From Dromaius novaehollandiae (taxonomy: Eukaryota; Chordata; Aves; Casuariiformes; Dromaiidae): a stretch of DNA of 64,000 nt. The position numbers and the translations under genes are program-made. The notes beneath the pieces were generated by a model, which did not search any database, was not told where the DNA came from, and saw only the letters and a list, made by a program, of their open reading frames with translations. Location: positions 558,001 to 622,000 of the forward strand of contig NC_088112.1 of NCBI RefSeq assembly GCF_036370855.1. Reading direction: 5' to 3'. Shown here one piece after another: positions 1 to 61,300 of this stretch; positions within the stretch are counted from its first letter, which is position 1; the number at the start of each line of letters is the position of its first letter.

Positions 1-1221
1 GGTTATCAGCTCTGCGAGTTCCGTCTCTGTACTTCCCTTTGGCACTTGCATTATTTCTGGTTAGGAATTGGCTTGTCTTTGTTTTGTTCAAAGTTTAACA
101 GAAGTATATGCACTTCTCCTACTGGACTCTGTTGCATAACCCAGGGCCAAGACTATTAGCAATAAGACCCAACTTTGGGACACCTCCAGCTATAATAAGC
201 TGTGGTATATTTTAAAAGAAACGTGACACAAACACCAGCAATATTTTACAACAGAGAGATGAAGAAAGTGATAGTTTCAACAGTTTTCTGTTAGCTAGCA
301 GATGGAGGGAGAGGTGGTGGACTTGGGTAGCTGAGATCATTTATGACATAGCCCTTTGCTCTTAGAGAATTTCCTTATATCACTATTACACTTTGACCTG
401 AGTAATGCATCATTTCTTTAATGACAGAAAATGTGTGGACACGCAAAGAAATGTAATTACCTGAATCTTGCCATTAAATGCAAAATTCATGCAAACAGTG
501 GATGAGTAAGTTAATTTCTAAGAGCAAAGCAAAGGCAATTTGGTTTACTGGACTGCTAAAAAGAAGTGTAAATGTTAGTGCCACTCCACTCAGGCATATG
601 TTTTAAACAACAGATTTAATTGTTTGGGGCTTTTTTAAGTTTATTTATCTCAATTTGAGGTTATGCAGAACTAATCTTAACATTTCCGATGTTTGAACAT
701 TAAATTAAAATGATTAATGACACATCAGTGATGCATCAGATGATCAATGCCACATATGTAGATGTTTATAAGCCAGTACCAAAAGTCATTGTTTTGCTTT
801 TAGACACAAAATTATTATTTAAAAAAATAGTAAAAACAACCATAATTTTATCCACTTTTCAGTAAATGACTTTTGTTCAGACTATACTGCATCGATCACA
901 GCTTAAGTGATTCAATAATTTTTTTAAGATTCATTTCTCCTTTGTGGCTTTAAGAAGGAATAAAAGTCCAAAATTCTCTTTTTCTTTTTCAAAACTAAAA
1001 AGTTTCTACTTTGAATCCTGAAAACCACTTTTTTTATATATTCTGTGCCACCAAATTGACCTAATAGATTTTTCATAGAATGAGTTGATTTGATTGCAAA
1101 TATTTTACAGGTTTCTGAAGTTTGAAGTAAAATGCATCTTATGTGTATTTTAATTATTTTAGTATACAAAATTGATTTGTATAAAATCAGCTTACTTGTG
1201 CCATTCATGCCTTTGGATCAG
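1..1221 (+). other. Upstream intronic sequence of the MGAM-like gene
   Basis: AT-rich sequence before the first exon I can recognise. The cytoplasmic tail, membrane anchor, stalk and the first part of the trefoil must be encoded upstream, because the first visible exon opens in mid-trefoil. I looked for a cysteine-containing exon with a donor here and found none I would defend. No repeat family is recognised. Confidence 0.6.
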
Positions 1222-50204
<48,983 letters not shown>

Positions 50205-50790
50205 AGTACCTGCAAATAACACTGGTCTGCAAATAACACTCCAGTGACATGGAAAATAACACTGCAAATAACATCCTGGAACTTTCTTCTTTTCTAAAAA
50301 GATCTTTCAATTTTCATACTGCTTCTTCAAAATCTTAAAATACTTTATGCTATAAAAATGCATTAGCTATAGTTAGTTCATATTAAGGTATTATGTGTAT
50401 ATAAAGCACTTTTTACTATTGTTCAAGGCTAACTGCAAGCTATCTGTGTGATGCAGAACTTGTATTTTAAATATTATGGCACTTGAATGTAGCTTCATGT
50501 TTCAAAATTAAAATCTATTATATGATTCCCTGAAGTAGACATTCTGGCTGACTTTATGCTCTCTGAATTTTATTAAAAAAATGTGGTTGATATTGACTGC
50601 ATGTATTTGGGGCCATAATTCTACCCACATTTAGCTTCCATCTTGATGGAAGGAGATATTTTTGTGTGTTTACTGTTATAGCAATTCATGTTAAAGATTG
50701 TTTTGTATCTTAAGAGTACAGCATATGATCTAAAGAGATTGGTAAAGTATATTTTTAACTAAATAAACTGGGAGTAAATTCTGTTAGAGG
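50205..50790 (+). other. MGAM: MGAM 3' UTR with candidate polyadenylation signals
   Basis: AT-rich and non-coding. AATAAA at 50762-50767 is the best candidate signal; an ATTAAA at 50507-50512 could serve a shorter transcript. At 50211-50275 the motif tgcaaataacac recurs about four times right after the stop. The transcript end is not known. Confidence 0.6.
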
Positions 50791-50799
50791 TAGGAGTAA

Positions 50800-52186
50800 T
50801 TTCTAATGACTGTGCTTAAAACCTATTTAAAATGCTTCCTCTCCAATTTAAAATTTTGTACTAAAACAGTTAAATAGCCAATATCTCACAGATGGTTCAC
50901 TGTAATTATGGGACCGAATCTACTGAGACTCCCCAATGCAGTAGAGAAATCGGAAATCCAAAAAAAGTGATCATTTAAGATAAAATGGTGACTGTGTTGA
51001 AAAACATTTCTTGCCAAAGGAACAAAATACACTTTTTTCTCTCATGCTAGTCATGACCAACTGTGCAAGTAAATGGCTTGCAAAGAGCTGTCACATTGCT
51101 ACAGAAATAGGATGTGCAGATTACCAAGCCTTTTGACCATATTATGTCCTATCACTTTGTGCCCATCTGACTGGTGTGTGAAATACTAGGCACAGTAAAA
51201 AGCTTCCATGAGCTTATTTTCATCATTTTATTATTATTATTTTTATCTGGAGGACTAATCATTCCTTCTTCTTGGCTTTTTCCTGGCAGAAAGCTCAGCA
51301 TGTCAGCTGAACTACACACATATCAAGAAAAAACAGCCAGAGAGGAAGGTTTTACTGTGTCCTCAAGATTGTAATTCATGAAAAACTTTTTCAGGATGGG
51401 AGGAATCACAGCTTCAAACACGCATCTGTGTGGCCATCAGTTGTGAAAAAGCAGAGAGGCCCACATCTGTGCAAGAGTCCACCCAGGGAAAATTGCAGAC
51501 CATATTTGAAGTTTACTGGCAAAAACTAGAGCAATGGCTAATTTGAGCATATGAAAAAAATCAAATGGGGCAGAAGCCCTAATCCTCCAGCAGGAGAGTG
51601 TGTGGGTCAGGTGCTGCATTATAATGCTGATAACCACTACGTCTTTGGGCAGCAAGTACACCAGTCTACCAGCTGGTCGGGGCCCATCATGACTTCACTG
51701 GGGATTTTGTGTGCCTGTAAACCACCATGCTTCTGGGGCTGCAAGTGCATGGGTCTGCATGGTGGCTGGGGTCTCCTGTGCTGGTGATGCCTCACCAGAG
51801 ATTTGGTGTGCACGGGAACATAACCATTCTGCTTGAACCTAACCAAGGTGTTCAGGTGAAAGGACAGCAATGGGCTGCAAGGGGAAGGGGACTCCCTGGG
51901 TCCTGAAGTCCATCCTGCTTGCTGCTCCATGGCAGCACAGCTGAGAGTGTTCCCGAGGGAACAGGGCCCCAGTGTGAGGGCTTGGGGGAGTCATCCTTTT
52001 GCAAATGTACCCAAAACGTAACAACTGAGGAGCAAAATGTATCTGTTCACTGGAAATTGGATAAACAGTTAAAGAAAATGCAGAGGGATGTCTTGTCCTG
52101 TATAGGTTAACTTTATCTTTTAAGTGAGGGAATCAAAACTCCCAGTTCTATTGAAAACCATACCTTTGGGAGGAAAAAGCTTTGTA
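50800..52186. other. Intergenic, no gene recognised
   Basis: AT-rich to about 51.4 kb, then a moderately GC-rich block with short open frames on both strands and no recognisable domain. A loose similarity between 51687-51735 and 51787-51835 (about 100 bp apart) may be an old local duplication. Confidence 0.5.
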
Positions 52187-52409
52187 CCATCACCCTATGA
52201 AAGAAAATAACATCTATGGGGTGAGTGCAGAAAAAAAAAATGCAATGATAAAGAGTTGCTCCATCACCCTATGAAAGAAAATAACATCTATGGGGTGAGT
52301 GCAGAAAAAAAAAAATGCAATGATAAAGAGTTGCTCCATCACCCTATGAAAGAAAATAACATCTATGGGGTGAGTGCAGAAAAAAAAAATGCAATGATAA
52401 AGAGTTGCT
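52187..52409. repeat. Three-copy tandem repeat, 74-75 bp unit
   Basis: Units begin at 52187, 52261 and 52336 with ccatcaccctatgaaagaaa and contain an A10-A11 run followed by tgcaatgataaagagttgct. The copies differ essentially only in A-run length, indicating a recent expansion. Confidence 0.95.
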
Positions 52410-53420
52410 TACCGGAATGGTAAACAGATGGAAAAGTTAAATGTTTGAAGGATGGAAGTCAAAGCTCCTGGAGAGGTGATAGCTGTTGCACTCTGTGCTG
52501 CTGCAGAGGCTAATCTCAAGAAGGTGAGAAATGGTCTGTGCCTCCACCTCCCCAGCATACCTGCTCTGCCTGCCACTGAGGCACAGAAGCATTCAGGGAG
52601 GAGATCAGGCTTTGCAGATAAGAGCCCTAGGGGCACAGTTGCAAAACAAGAAAGGATCTATAATGTGAAAGGCCAGCATCTTTAGTTACACAGAAACGAG
52701 AAAGGGCTGGAAAATGCCTCAGGATGTAGTAAAAAACTTCTGATCATAAAGAAAAATCAATGAAAGAAAAAAAACTGTTCAAATTTGAATAATAGATTGA
52801 TGTAACTGAATAATCTTAAAAGAAACAGTTTCAACAGTTACAGTTAAAGCCAAACTACGACAACCCAATGGCCTTTGTAGACTTTTCTTTTTGTTCGGGT
52901 TTTACAGAGTGACCCTCTGAAAGAAAACAACTTGAAAAGAAGCAGCCAGAAATAGCGATAGATAGATGTTGGGATCAGTAATGTGTTTTTTTTCAAAGTG
53001 TGTAAGTGACAGAGTGAATCTAGGAGACAGAATAGAAATAACATCAAAGGAAGAAGAATGAGAAGATACTAGCACCAGGCTGACAACCAAGCTTAACAGC
53101 TATATCCTAGTGTTTGTAAAAATTCATGATCCTAGGTAGGGTAACACCTTTCTTTCATGAAAGGAAAAAAAGAAAAAAATGGTGAAATCTATGCAGAACA
53201 ACTGTTGATTTAAGTTAAAGTGTAAAATTTTCTGTATATTATACAGAAGAGAGAAATGGGGGGGGCAACTATATTTGAAGCTTCTAGAAAAGGAAATATT
53301 CTAGTCTGGAGAACAAAGAAACTGATTAATAGCAATCTTTTATCTCTCATCTTGAGAGATATAAATTGCTGCTGGGCCTAACTACAAGGGCCAAATAGCC
53401 TTAAAACCCAACTGCAAGGG
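52410..53420. other. Intergenic, no gene recognised
   Basis: Unique-looking AT-rich sequence. A purine-rich tract ending in eight G at about 53246-53266 resembles a retroviral polypurine tract on the plus strand, but nothing adjacent supports it. Short open frames are not convincing. Confidence 0.45.
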
Positions 53421-54700
53421 TTATATAAACCTGGGGACCAAATCTGAATTACCAGAGAGGTGGATCCTTTCATAGGCGTAATATTGATATGCCACTAACC
53501 TTTCTGGCTTGGATGCCTGTCCAAGACCTGTGTTCTTTCCTTCTCCTTCTAGACTCATGCCCTGACCGGGAGTAGCTAAACTAGAAAAAGCAATTGTGAA
53601 TCTCTCTGTAACCATAGCAGCGATAGAAAACAGAACCATCCATGCCTTAACACTTTTAAACCAAGATGTAAAATGGTTTTGCACTTGATTATTTGCTAGC
53701 CTCTCAAGGAGGAATGTATGAAGGATAGCTGCCCTAACAGATCTGTTTGTAAAAGAATGCAGTGTTAAACTGGGAGGCCAGTATTTCATGCTGTGAAACC
53801 TGTACTGAAGGAAGGTGCCTGTTTTGCTTGCAAATATGTGTTGTGTTAGGACACTAATTCACCTAAGATCACATGGAACTCACATGAAGATGTCCTCGGT
53901 ATCGGTATCTGATCAAACTAATCTTTCTGTGCAGGAAAGAAATGCTTGTAATTAAGGGAAATAAGATTTTTGTGTTAACATATTCAACTGGAACAACACT
54001 TTGATTTACCCAATTTGGGTCAAGAGGCCAAACAAATCTTGCTGCTATTAGAACAGAGATTGTTAATTTTAACAGTTCTTTATGTGTTACTACAAATAGG
54101 TATGCTTTGCCTTTGGCATCTATGAATAACAGTGCGCATTTCCCCAGTACATAGCACCTACCAAAAAGCCTCCCACTGCACACCAAAGGGAATTTGCTGG
54201 CTTCTGAAAAAGATGTGTGTGTCTGACAGTGTCAAGGGCTGAAGTGACAGGCGCCACACAGGCAAGCATGGGACACCGGATGGTGCAGCCCGTAGAAGAG
54301 GGATTTGCTCTGGGGTGCTCCCTAGAGTTAACAAACCCCGGGTGCACCGCGGCGGGTGCCACCACACTGTGGGGTTGCTGCAGCCTGGGGGCACACCCTC
54401 TAATGACCCCATGATTGATCAGTCCAGACGAAGGAGGAGTGACACTGCAGACCCACATCATAGACATCTCGACACACAGAATGACCCATTAAAGGGCATG
54501 TTGGTAGCCACTGAGCAGTGCTGTGGGCTGAGCGTGAGGTGATCTGCTGATGGTGCATGCTGGTATTGACTAGAGCCACATGGCCTTTTTATGGCTGTGG
54601 CCTGGCATTGTTTTGGCTGGATATAAAAGAGTGAGCCACATATGCTTGTTGTGGACTCAGACCCACGGTCAGCTGGCCTGTAGACCTGAGGACCCACCCA
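53421..54700 (-). other. Unassigned sequence, possibly the 3' part of the adjacent retroviral remnant
   Basis: Several overlapping minus-strand open frames (53421-53789, 53869-54186, 54120-54467, 54458-54697) lie where integrase and envelope would follow pol on that strand. One (53421-53789) has a hydrophobic stretch after NHFTSWFKSVKAW. None has a motif firm enough to name. Confidence 0.3.
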
Positions 54701-54905
54701 TCAGCGAGGAGGCCCTGATGTCAACAGCATGGTGAGGAGAAAAGGGGGAGGGGGAGGGTGGAAATTAGACTGCAAGGGTGGCCTGTAAGGGGCAAGAGCA
54801 GTCACTGTACCACAGAACTGTAGAGCTCTGATATGTATATATATTTTCAGTTCTGTTATATTTCTAGCTTTGCTATACTTTCAGCTTTGTTACAACCTCT
54901 TAGCT

Positions 54906-55806
54906 CTAATAAATTCTCACACTTGACAAATGATGATCTCTCAAGTTCAGTACAACTAACCTGGGAATCCAAAAGAATCCTGGACACCCCTCTAGTGGTG
55001 TGTCACAGGTGTGAATGGCAGCAGCACACCTGAACCAAACATTATTGCAGAAAATTGCAGAGCCATCAGTAAACCAAGTACTCTCACGTGAAGCGGTGAA
55101 TGAAGGCACTTCTTCAATAGGTAAGTCTGGGGGATCATCATCTAAAACAGGATAGGGAAAAGATAGTGGAGTGAGGACAACATGGTTGGGAACCAGAGGG
55201 CGAACTCAGTCAACGATGGCGGAGGTACCAAGGACTCAGCGTTGAACTGTGATGGGTTGTGCACGTCCCTCCAGAAAGAAAACATTGCAAAGGACATCAC
55301 GGAGAAGGGGATGCAGAACTTTAAGTGGGAGAGGACGATCCCCAGTGAGTTTGTCAATGTCAGAAAGGTCAAAAAAAGTAGCAAGTAAGGTGTGCTCTCA
55401 TTCTTGGTATGAGGCTCTGTGTACCCCTTGCTACCAAAATGGATCGCTTTCGGAGTGGGAGCTTTAGGGCCCCTTTCCTGCAGTAGGCCTCACCAGGCTC
55501 CATGCTCACTGCAGTGGACCCTGAACTCCAATCTACCAGTGGGGCTGGGGGGTGGGGGGCTAAATACTGATACTATTGAATGTTTTAGAAGAGTAAGGTT
55601 AGAGCTTGTTGATGAGTGTTGTTCCTGTCCCAGGTGGAATGTTTATGCATTAGGGAATACAGAGGACAAGCTAGTTGGCTAAAACAAGGAACATGGGAAT
55701 GCCAGAAATTTGAAGTACCAAGAAGGTTCTGCAGGCTGTGCTTGGAGGAAAGAGAAATGGTGATGTCTATTTCCAGATAAAAGACCCTATAAGCTGCACC
55801 CTCCAT
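54906..55806 (-). pseudogene. Degraded endogenous retrovirus pol remnant (RT connection and RNase H)
   Basis: On the minus strand the 55585-55806 frame contains LLGTSNFWHSHVPCFSQLA and a following PLYSL, the pattern at the RT thumb/connection of retroviral pol. About 500 bp further on, in the 54906-55109 frame, STWFTDGSA has the FTDGS form of an RNase H first catalytic Asp. The order matches pol, but stops and frame changes separate the pieces. Neither the RT catalytic centre nor integrase could be found, and no LTR pair was identified. An old non-functional insertion; family not determined. Confidence 0.6.
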
Positions 55807-56236
55807 GTCATCTCAGAAGACTGATAAATTTTGACTGGCAGTGTTAGTCATATGTCCAACAAGTCAGGGTAACAAGCGGCTGGGAGACTCCTGGACTCTT
55901 GATTCCCAGCTGGAGTAGTGGCAGGAGGGGCACTTGGGCGCTTACCTCCAGCCAAGGAACATTTGACACAATGGGGGTTGTTGGCAAAAGCCAGTAACAC
56001 TAATATTGGTACTTGGTGAATTGCCCGTTCAGGAATGCCCAAAGCTAGGCAGGATTTCCAAGCTTCCAGGCATTTTGGGTCAGGGTTTTTATGCACAGGT
56101 TTGGAGGGGGTTTTTTGACCATATTTTGGCAGTTGCAGTGGCTGCATCCTAAGGGTGGTGGGAAGATAAAAGAATGGGCATGGCTGAGACTACCTTTTGC
56201 AATTGCTGAGACCACATGAGGCTAGGGACTGTACAG

Positions 56237-58335
56237 AAGCACAGAATGGTTGAGTTGGAAGGGACCTTTAAAGATCATCTAGTCCAAACCCCCTTCTCAA
56301 GCAAGGTCACCTAGAGCACACTGCACAGGACCCTGTCCAGATGACTTCTGAATAGCTCCAAGGATGCAGACTCCACAGCCTCTCTGGGCAACCTGTTCCA
56401 GTCCTCAGTCACCCTCACAGGAAAACAGGTTTCCCTTCTGTTCAGAAGGAACTTCCTGTGATTCCATTTGTGCCCATTGCCTCTCATCCTGTCACTGGAT
56501 GCCACTGAAAAGAGTCTGACCCCGTCCTCTTTACACCCTCCCTTCAGATATTTAAACACATTCATAAGCTCCCCCTCCACCTCAGTCTTCTCTCTAGGCT
56601 GAACAGTCACAGCTCTCTCAGCCTTTCCTCACATGAGAGATGCTCTAGCCCCTTAGAGCATCTTAGTAGACCTTCTCTGGACTCACTCCAGTAGCTCCAT
56701 CTCTCCCTTCTACTGGGGAGCCCAGAACTGGACCCAGGACTCCAGCTGTGGCCTCACCAGGGCTGACTAGAGGGGAAGCATCACCTCCCTCGACCTGCTG
56801 CCAATGCTCTTCCTCATGCAGCCCAGGATGCCATTGGCCTTCTTGGCCACAAGGACACATCGCAGGCCCATGGTCAACCAGCTGTGCACCAGGACTCCCA
56901 GGTCCTGCTCTACATGGGGTTACTCCTCACTAGGGCTGACTAGAGGGGAAGCATCACCTCCCTCGACCTGCTGCCAATGCTCTTCCTCATGCAGCCCAGG
57001 ATGCCATTGGCCTTCTTGGCCACAAGGACACATCGCAGGCCCATGGTCAACCAGCTGTGCACCAGGACTCCCAGGTCCTGCTCTACATGGGGTTACTCCT
57101 CCCCTGGTGTGGGACTCCGCACTTCCCTTTATTGAACTTCATGGGGCTCCTCTCTGCCCATCTTCCCAGTCTGTCAAGGTCCCTCTGAATGGCAGCACAG
57201 CCCTCTGGTGTATCAGCCGCTCCTCCCACTTCTGTATCCTCAGCACACTTGCTGAGGGTGCACTCTGTTCCTTCATCCAGGTCATTGATGAACAAGATGA
57301 ACAGGATTGGACCCAGTATTGACCCCTGGGCTACATCGCTAGCTGCAGACCTCCAGCTAGGCTTTGTGCCACTAATCACAACCCTCTGAGCTCTGCCATT
57401 CGGCCAGTTCTCAGTCCACCTCCCTGCCTGCTCACCTAGCCCATACTGCCTCAGCTTGCCTATGAGGATGTTAGGGGAGACAGTGCCAAAAGCCTTACTG
57501 AAGTCAAGACAGACAACAGCCACTGCTCTCCCCTCATCTACCCAGACAGTCCTTCCACCACAGAAGACCATCAGGTTGGTTAAGCAGGATTTCCCCTTTG
57601 TCAGCCCATGCTCACTGCTCCCAATCACCTTTCATTTGCTTGAAAATGGTTTCCAGCATTAGCTGCTCAATCACCTTTCCAGGGATGAAGGTGAGGCTCA
57701 TTGGCCGCTGGTTCCCTGGGTCCTCCTTCTTGCCCTTTTTGAAGGCTGGAGTGACATTTGCTTTCTTCCAGGCCTCAGGCACCTCTCCTGATCACCATGG
57801 CCTTTCAAAGAGGACGGAGAGAGGCCTTGCATTGACATCCACCAGCTTCCTCAGCACTTGTGGGTGCATCCCAGCAGGGCCCATGGACTTGTGCATCTCC
57901 AGTTTGCTTAAGAGATCCCTAACCTGATCCTCCTCCACCAAGGCAAAGTCTTCCTTTCTCCAGACCTTCTCCCTGGTCTCCAGGGCCTGGGATTCCAGAG
58001 GGCCAATCTTTCTCGTAAAGACTGAGGCAACATACTATCTGTGCCTTTTCTGTGTCCTTTGTCACTAGGGCTCCTGCCCCATTCAGCAGCAGGCCCACAT
58101 TTCCCCTACTCTTCCTTCTGTTACAGATGTATTTAATGAAGCCCTTCTTGTTGCCCTTGACATCCCTTACCAGGTTTAATTCCAAATGGGCCTTGGCCTT
58201 TCTCTTTGCATCCCTGCAAACTCAGACAATGTGTCTATATTTCTCCTGTCCCTTCTTCCACATTCTCTACACTTCCTTCTTCTGTTTGAGTTTTGCAACT
58301 GAAAACAGCCCCTGATCAAGTACTCTCTCATATAG
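56237..58335 (-). mobile_element. CR1-family LINE, about 2.1 kb, 5'-truncated, minus strand
   Basis: The 3' end is at the left: cagaatggttgagttggaag then ggacctttaaagatcatcta, the reverse complement of an avian CR1 3' end. Minus-strand ORF2 pieces follow in order: 57919-58185 (NLVRDVKGNKKGFIKYI), the RT core at 57083-57628 ([30 protein letters not shown]), and the C-terminal part at 56311-56610 (EDWNRLPREAVESASLELF). The RT catalytic box reads CAEDTEVGG, so the usual double Asp is lost, and frames are interrupted. An inactive copy lacking ORF1 and the endonuclease; the 5' limit is approximate. Confidence 0.9.
56755..57102. repeat. 173-bp tandem duplication inside the CR1
   Basis: Copy 1 (about 56755-56927) and copy 2 (about 56928-57100) are nearly identical, both containing gactagaggggaagcatcac and ending in tacatggggttactcctc. 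It interrupts the ORF2 order between the RT core and the C-terminal part. Confidence 0.95.
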
Positions 58336-61300
58336 CTTTGTGATTTAATAGATAAGGAAGTGACCACAGATCTGGAAAAAAAATCAACAAGACATTAAAG
58401 CCATTATAAATGAAAGATGAAGCTTCTTAGAGTGTTATTTTACCTCTGCAGCCAGTGGAAAGGCAATCCTGCTGATTTGGTCTCTTTGTCACATTCCCAA
58501 GCATGTACATGAACAGCACAATGCTTATTGCTGTCCCTCCTCACAGACACAAACTGGGACTCCTCAGAGACAGCAGCCCTCTTTTCCACTACACTGACAT
58601 CCAAAAATATACTTTTCTGATGCTATGTATTGGCGTCTTTTTTGTTCAGGGATGGGAGGTCCTCTTTATTGGACATACAGTACTGATTGCTGGAGCTGGG
58701 AGTAGGTTTCTTGCTAGACACCTTCAATCATCCCCTTGCTTTCACGCTCTCCAGCCCACCCCAACCTCTGATGTTCAGACAACTGAAAGGAGTGCTGCAG
58801 GCCTCTTGAGAGATGGAGACTCCGATCAGGCTCACTCACAGGCATAATAAATCAGTACACATCACTGGCAAAAAACTCAGGCAGCAACCCACCAGTTTAA
58901 ATGATGCTCAGAGAGGTTTTATCTTGGGGTAAAAGAACCTGATGAACTGTAGGAATCAGGGCATGCCCCTCCCTCCCTGGGCCAGTGAGAGGAGAGGTTG
59001 CTCCTTTGATCCTGTTCCTAGTCCCAGTCCAAATATGTGCAAATGCACGTACACGCACACACACACACACCCCACATGGAGACAGCCCACTGTAGACAGA
59101 CTAGCACAGACAGGAGGGTGAAACCTTGACAGGCACCCACAAAAGTCCATGAAGCACAAATAGCCTGACTCTGACTCTGCAGAGAGAAACCTAGGGGAAA
59201 GCTCTGCCAAGGGTCTCCCCTGTCTGACATGCTGGCTGGTCCAGCTGGAAGTCAGCCAGTTGCCCACACACATGTGCACACGCGCATACATACACAGAGC
59301 GGGGGTCTCTCCAGGGGCCAACACCCAGACCTCCTATCCTGCTCAGCAGCTAGTCCAGTCTGAAGTTCACTAGCTGTTCTCAAACAGGCTCAGAACAGGG
59401 AGCACAGTCACATAGAAGAAACAGGATTTAATAAAAATTTAGGACAGATTACAGTGATCACACAAAGTGCTCCATCAGGCAAGCATACTGACTGCTTACA
59501 GGCTGCTGGCCCCTTTTCTCCTTTTTCTTGCTGTTTTCCCTTGCTTGTTTCTCCCCTGTCTGTGCTGAGCTCTCCCTTTCTTCTCCTGTGTCTGTTCCCC
59601 TAAACATCCCATAATCAGTTTCATACAGTTCCCAAGTTCCATCTGCTCCATCCCGAAATTCTTGTCCCCTTGCATCCTGTAAGTTGTTCTTTCTGCCTTT
59701 AGGCCATATTTCTCTTAATCTGCATGGCATTCCTGGGAAAGAGATGTTTTCACTGAGTCACCTTGGTGGGTTGTGCATGAGGGACAATGGTGTAACTGTT
59801 CTTCTATGATGAATAGCCTATCTCTGTTTTCGCCGAGGTTACAGAGGTCCCTCTGTCTTTCGCTATTCCTTTAGTCATCTTGCCTCTCCCCTCCTCTCCC
59901 TCCCTCCCAAGACCCTTGTGTTTAATTTGATTAGTCTTTACTCAGATAGCCAAATGCTTTACTAAGCAGGTGTGTGTTGGGAGGGTGGTTCCTATCTGGC
60001 ATCTTCAGTCTTTTTTCCCCCTTTCTTTCTTTGAAGGCCACTGTCGGCTGTGCTGAACAGGAGCAGGAAAAGTTAATATAAGAACTGCCTTCTCCTTTCT
60101 GGTCAGTCAAGCTGTTTTTGAAATGTTCCGTAAAATCCGTGTTGACCTGAGGACACAGAAACAGATGTAGCATAGGGCACCATGCTCAGTCCTGGGCATT
60201 GGAAAAACAGGATATGTCAGTCGGTCTGAGCAAAGCAGACCCACAACCTTCTCCGACTCCCTTTGCCCCAGACACATCTAAGCACAGGGCACAAGGAGTC
60301 CCCAGTCTCCCCTGCTCCTGCAGGGCAGGCCAGTTCAGCTAAGCACTGGGCTTTCCAGAGGGTGCCGGTGCAAGAGCTCAGGGGTGTGTGGTGGTACTGC
60401 ATGAGGCCAAACAGGTGTGTGTGTGCGGGGGGGATTCTGAGATCACTGGGGTTATGTCAAAATGGCCATCCAATTGCAGCAGGGCCTCCTGTGATATGGG
60501 CTCTTACCCAATGGCTGGGGTGAACAGGAAAGTGGAGTTTCCATTAGAGGAGTATGGGGCAGCTTCCTTCATGCAAGGATGTTTCTGCCAGAGGAGTAGC
60601 AGTGATTTCAGGCACCCGCTCATGTGGCTCATTTCCAGGGAAAGTCTAAGGATGGGCTCCCACTGGAAATCAGGACCAGGGCAACCATCACTTCTTATCT
60701 TGAAGAAAAGTGGTACCTTAACTACCAATGTGGAAAGCTGAGATGCTTCAAGTGTGCTGGGAGCAGAGGGTCGCCACTGCTCCATTCCCAGTTGTGCAGA
60801 GCCACAGCCGGCGCCTGGCAGATGGGGAGGACCAGCATGCTCCTGGCCTCAGATGGAAAAATGTGGCGAAGTGCCCAGAGCATACTGCTGAGTTCAGCGC
60901 TCCAGGAAGCAAAGGCAATACTGCTTAATAAATATAAGCTCTTGGCACTGATTGTTATTAATGCATTCCTCAATAGAGCAACTGCTTCCATCTGTATTGT
61001 TTGCAATTCAGTGCACAGGGTGGAAAGGTTTGGTATGTGCTTAGTGAACAGTGCACTGCCACAACTAAGCATCATCCTGGCAAAATCCAGTGCTTATTAC
61101 TGTTTGCACAGTGCCATGATAACATCATGCACTGAAATGGATCTTTAAACTGATTGTCCAGAGCATGGTTCTCAACATTTGCTGTGGAGAGTCCCTTCCC
61201 ATAGAGCTGGAAGATATCCATTGCTAAGGACCAGGAGAGCCACATTCTGAGAGGTGATTTGGACTCTGCTCTTCCCCAGGTGGGGCAATGAAAGCGGTGA

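Noticed and set aside
53421..53789. Minus-strand frame as a retroviral envelope transmembrane region
   Set aside because: Only a hydrophobic stretch and the position support it; no diagnostic motif was seen, so it is left unassigned.
54621..54913. Plus-strand atataaaag and aataaa as a possible LTR
   Set aside because: The pol remnant is on the opposite strand, no matching second LTR is seen, and both motifs are common by chance.
56804..57322. 172-codon plus-strand open frame with an internal repeat
   Set aside because: It is the antisense of CR1 ORF2; its repeat is the 173-bp duplication.
60624..61148. 174-codon plus-strand open frame
   Set aside because: No recognisable domain, no clear promoter or splice context, and a comparable frame exists on the other strand (60722-61075). 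Could be revisited with RNA data.
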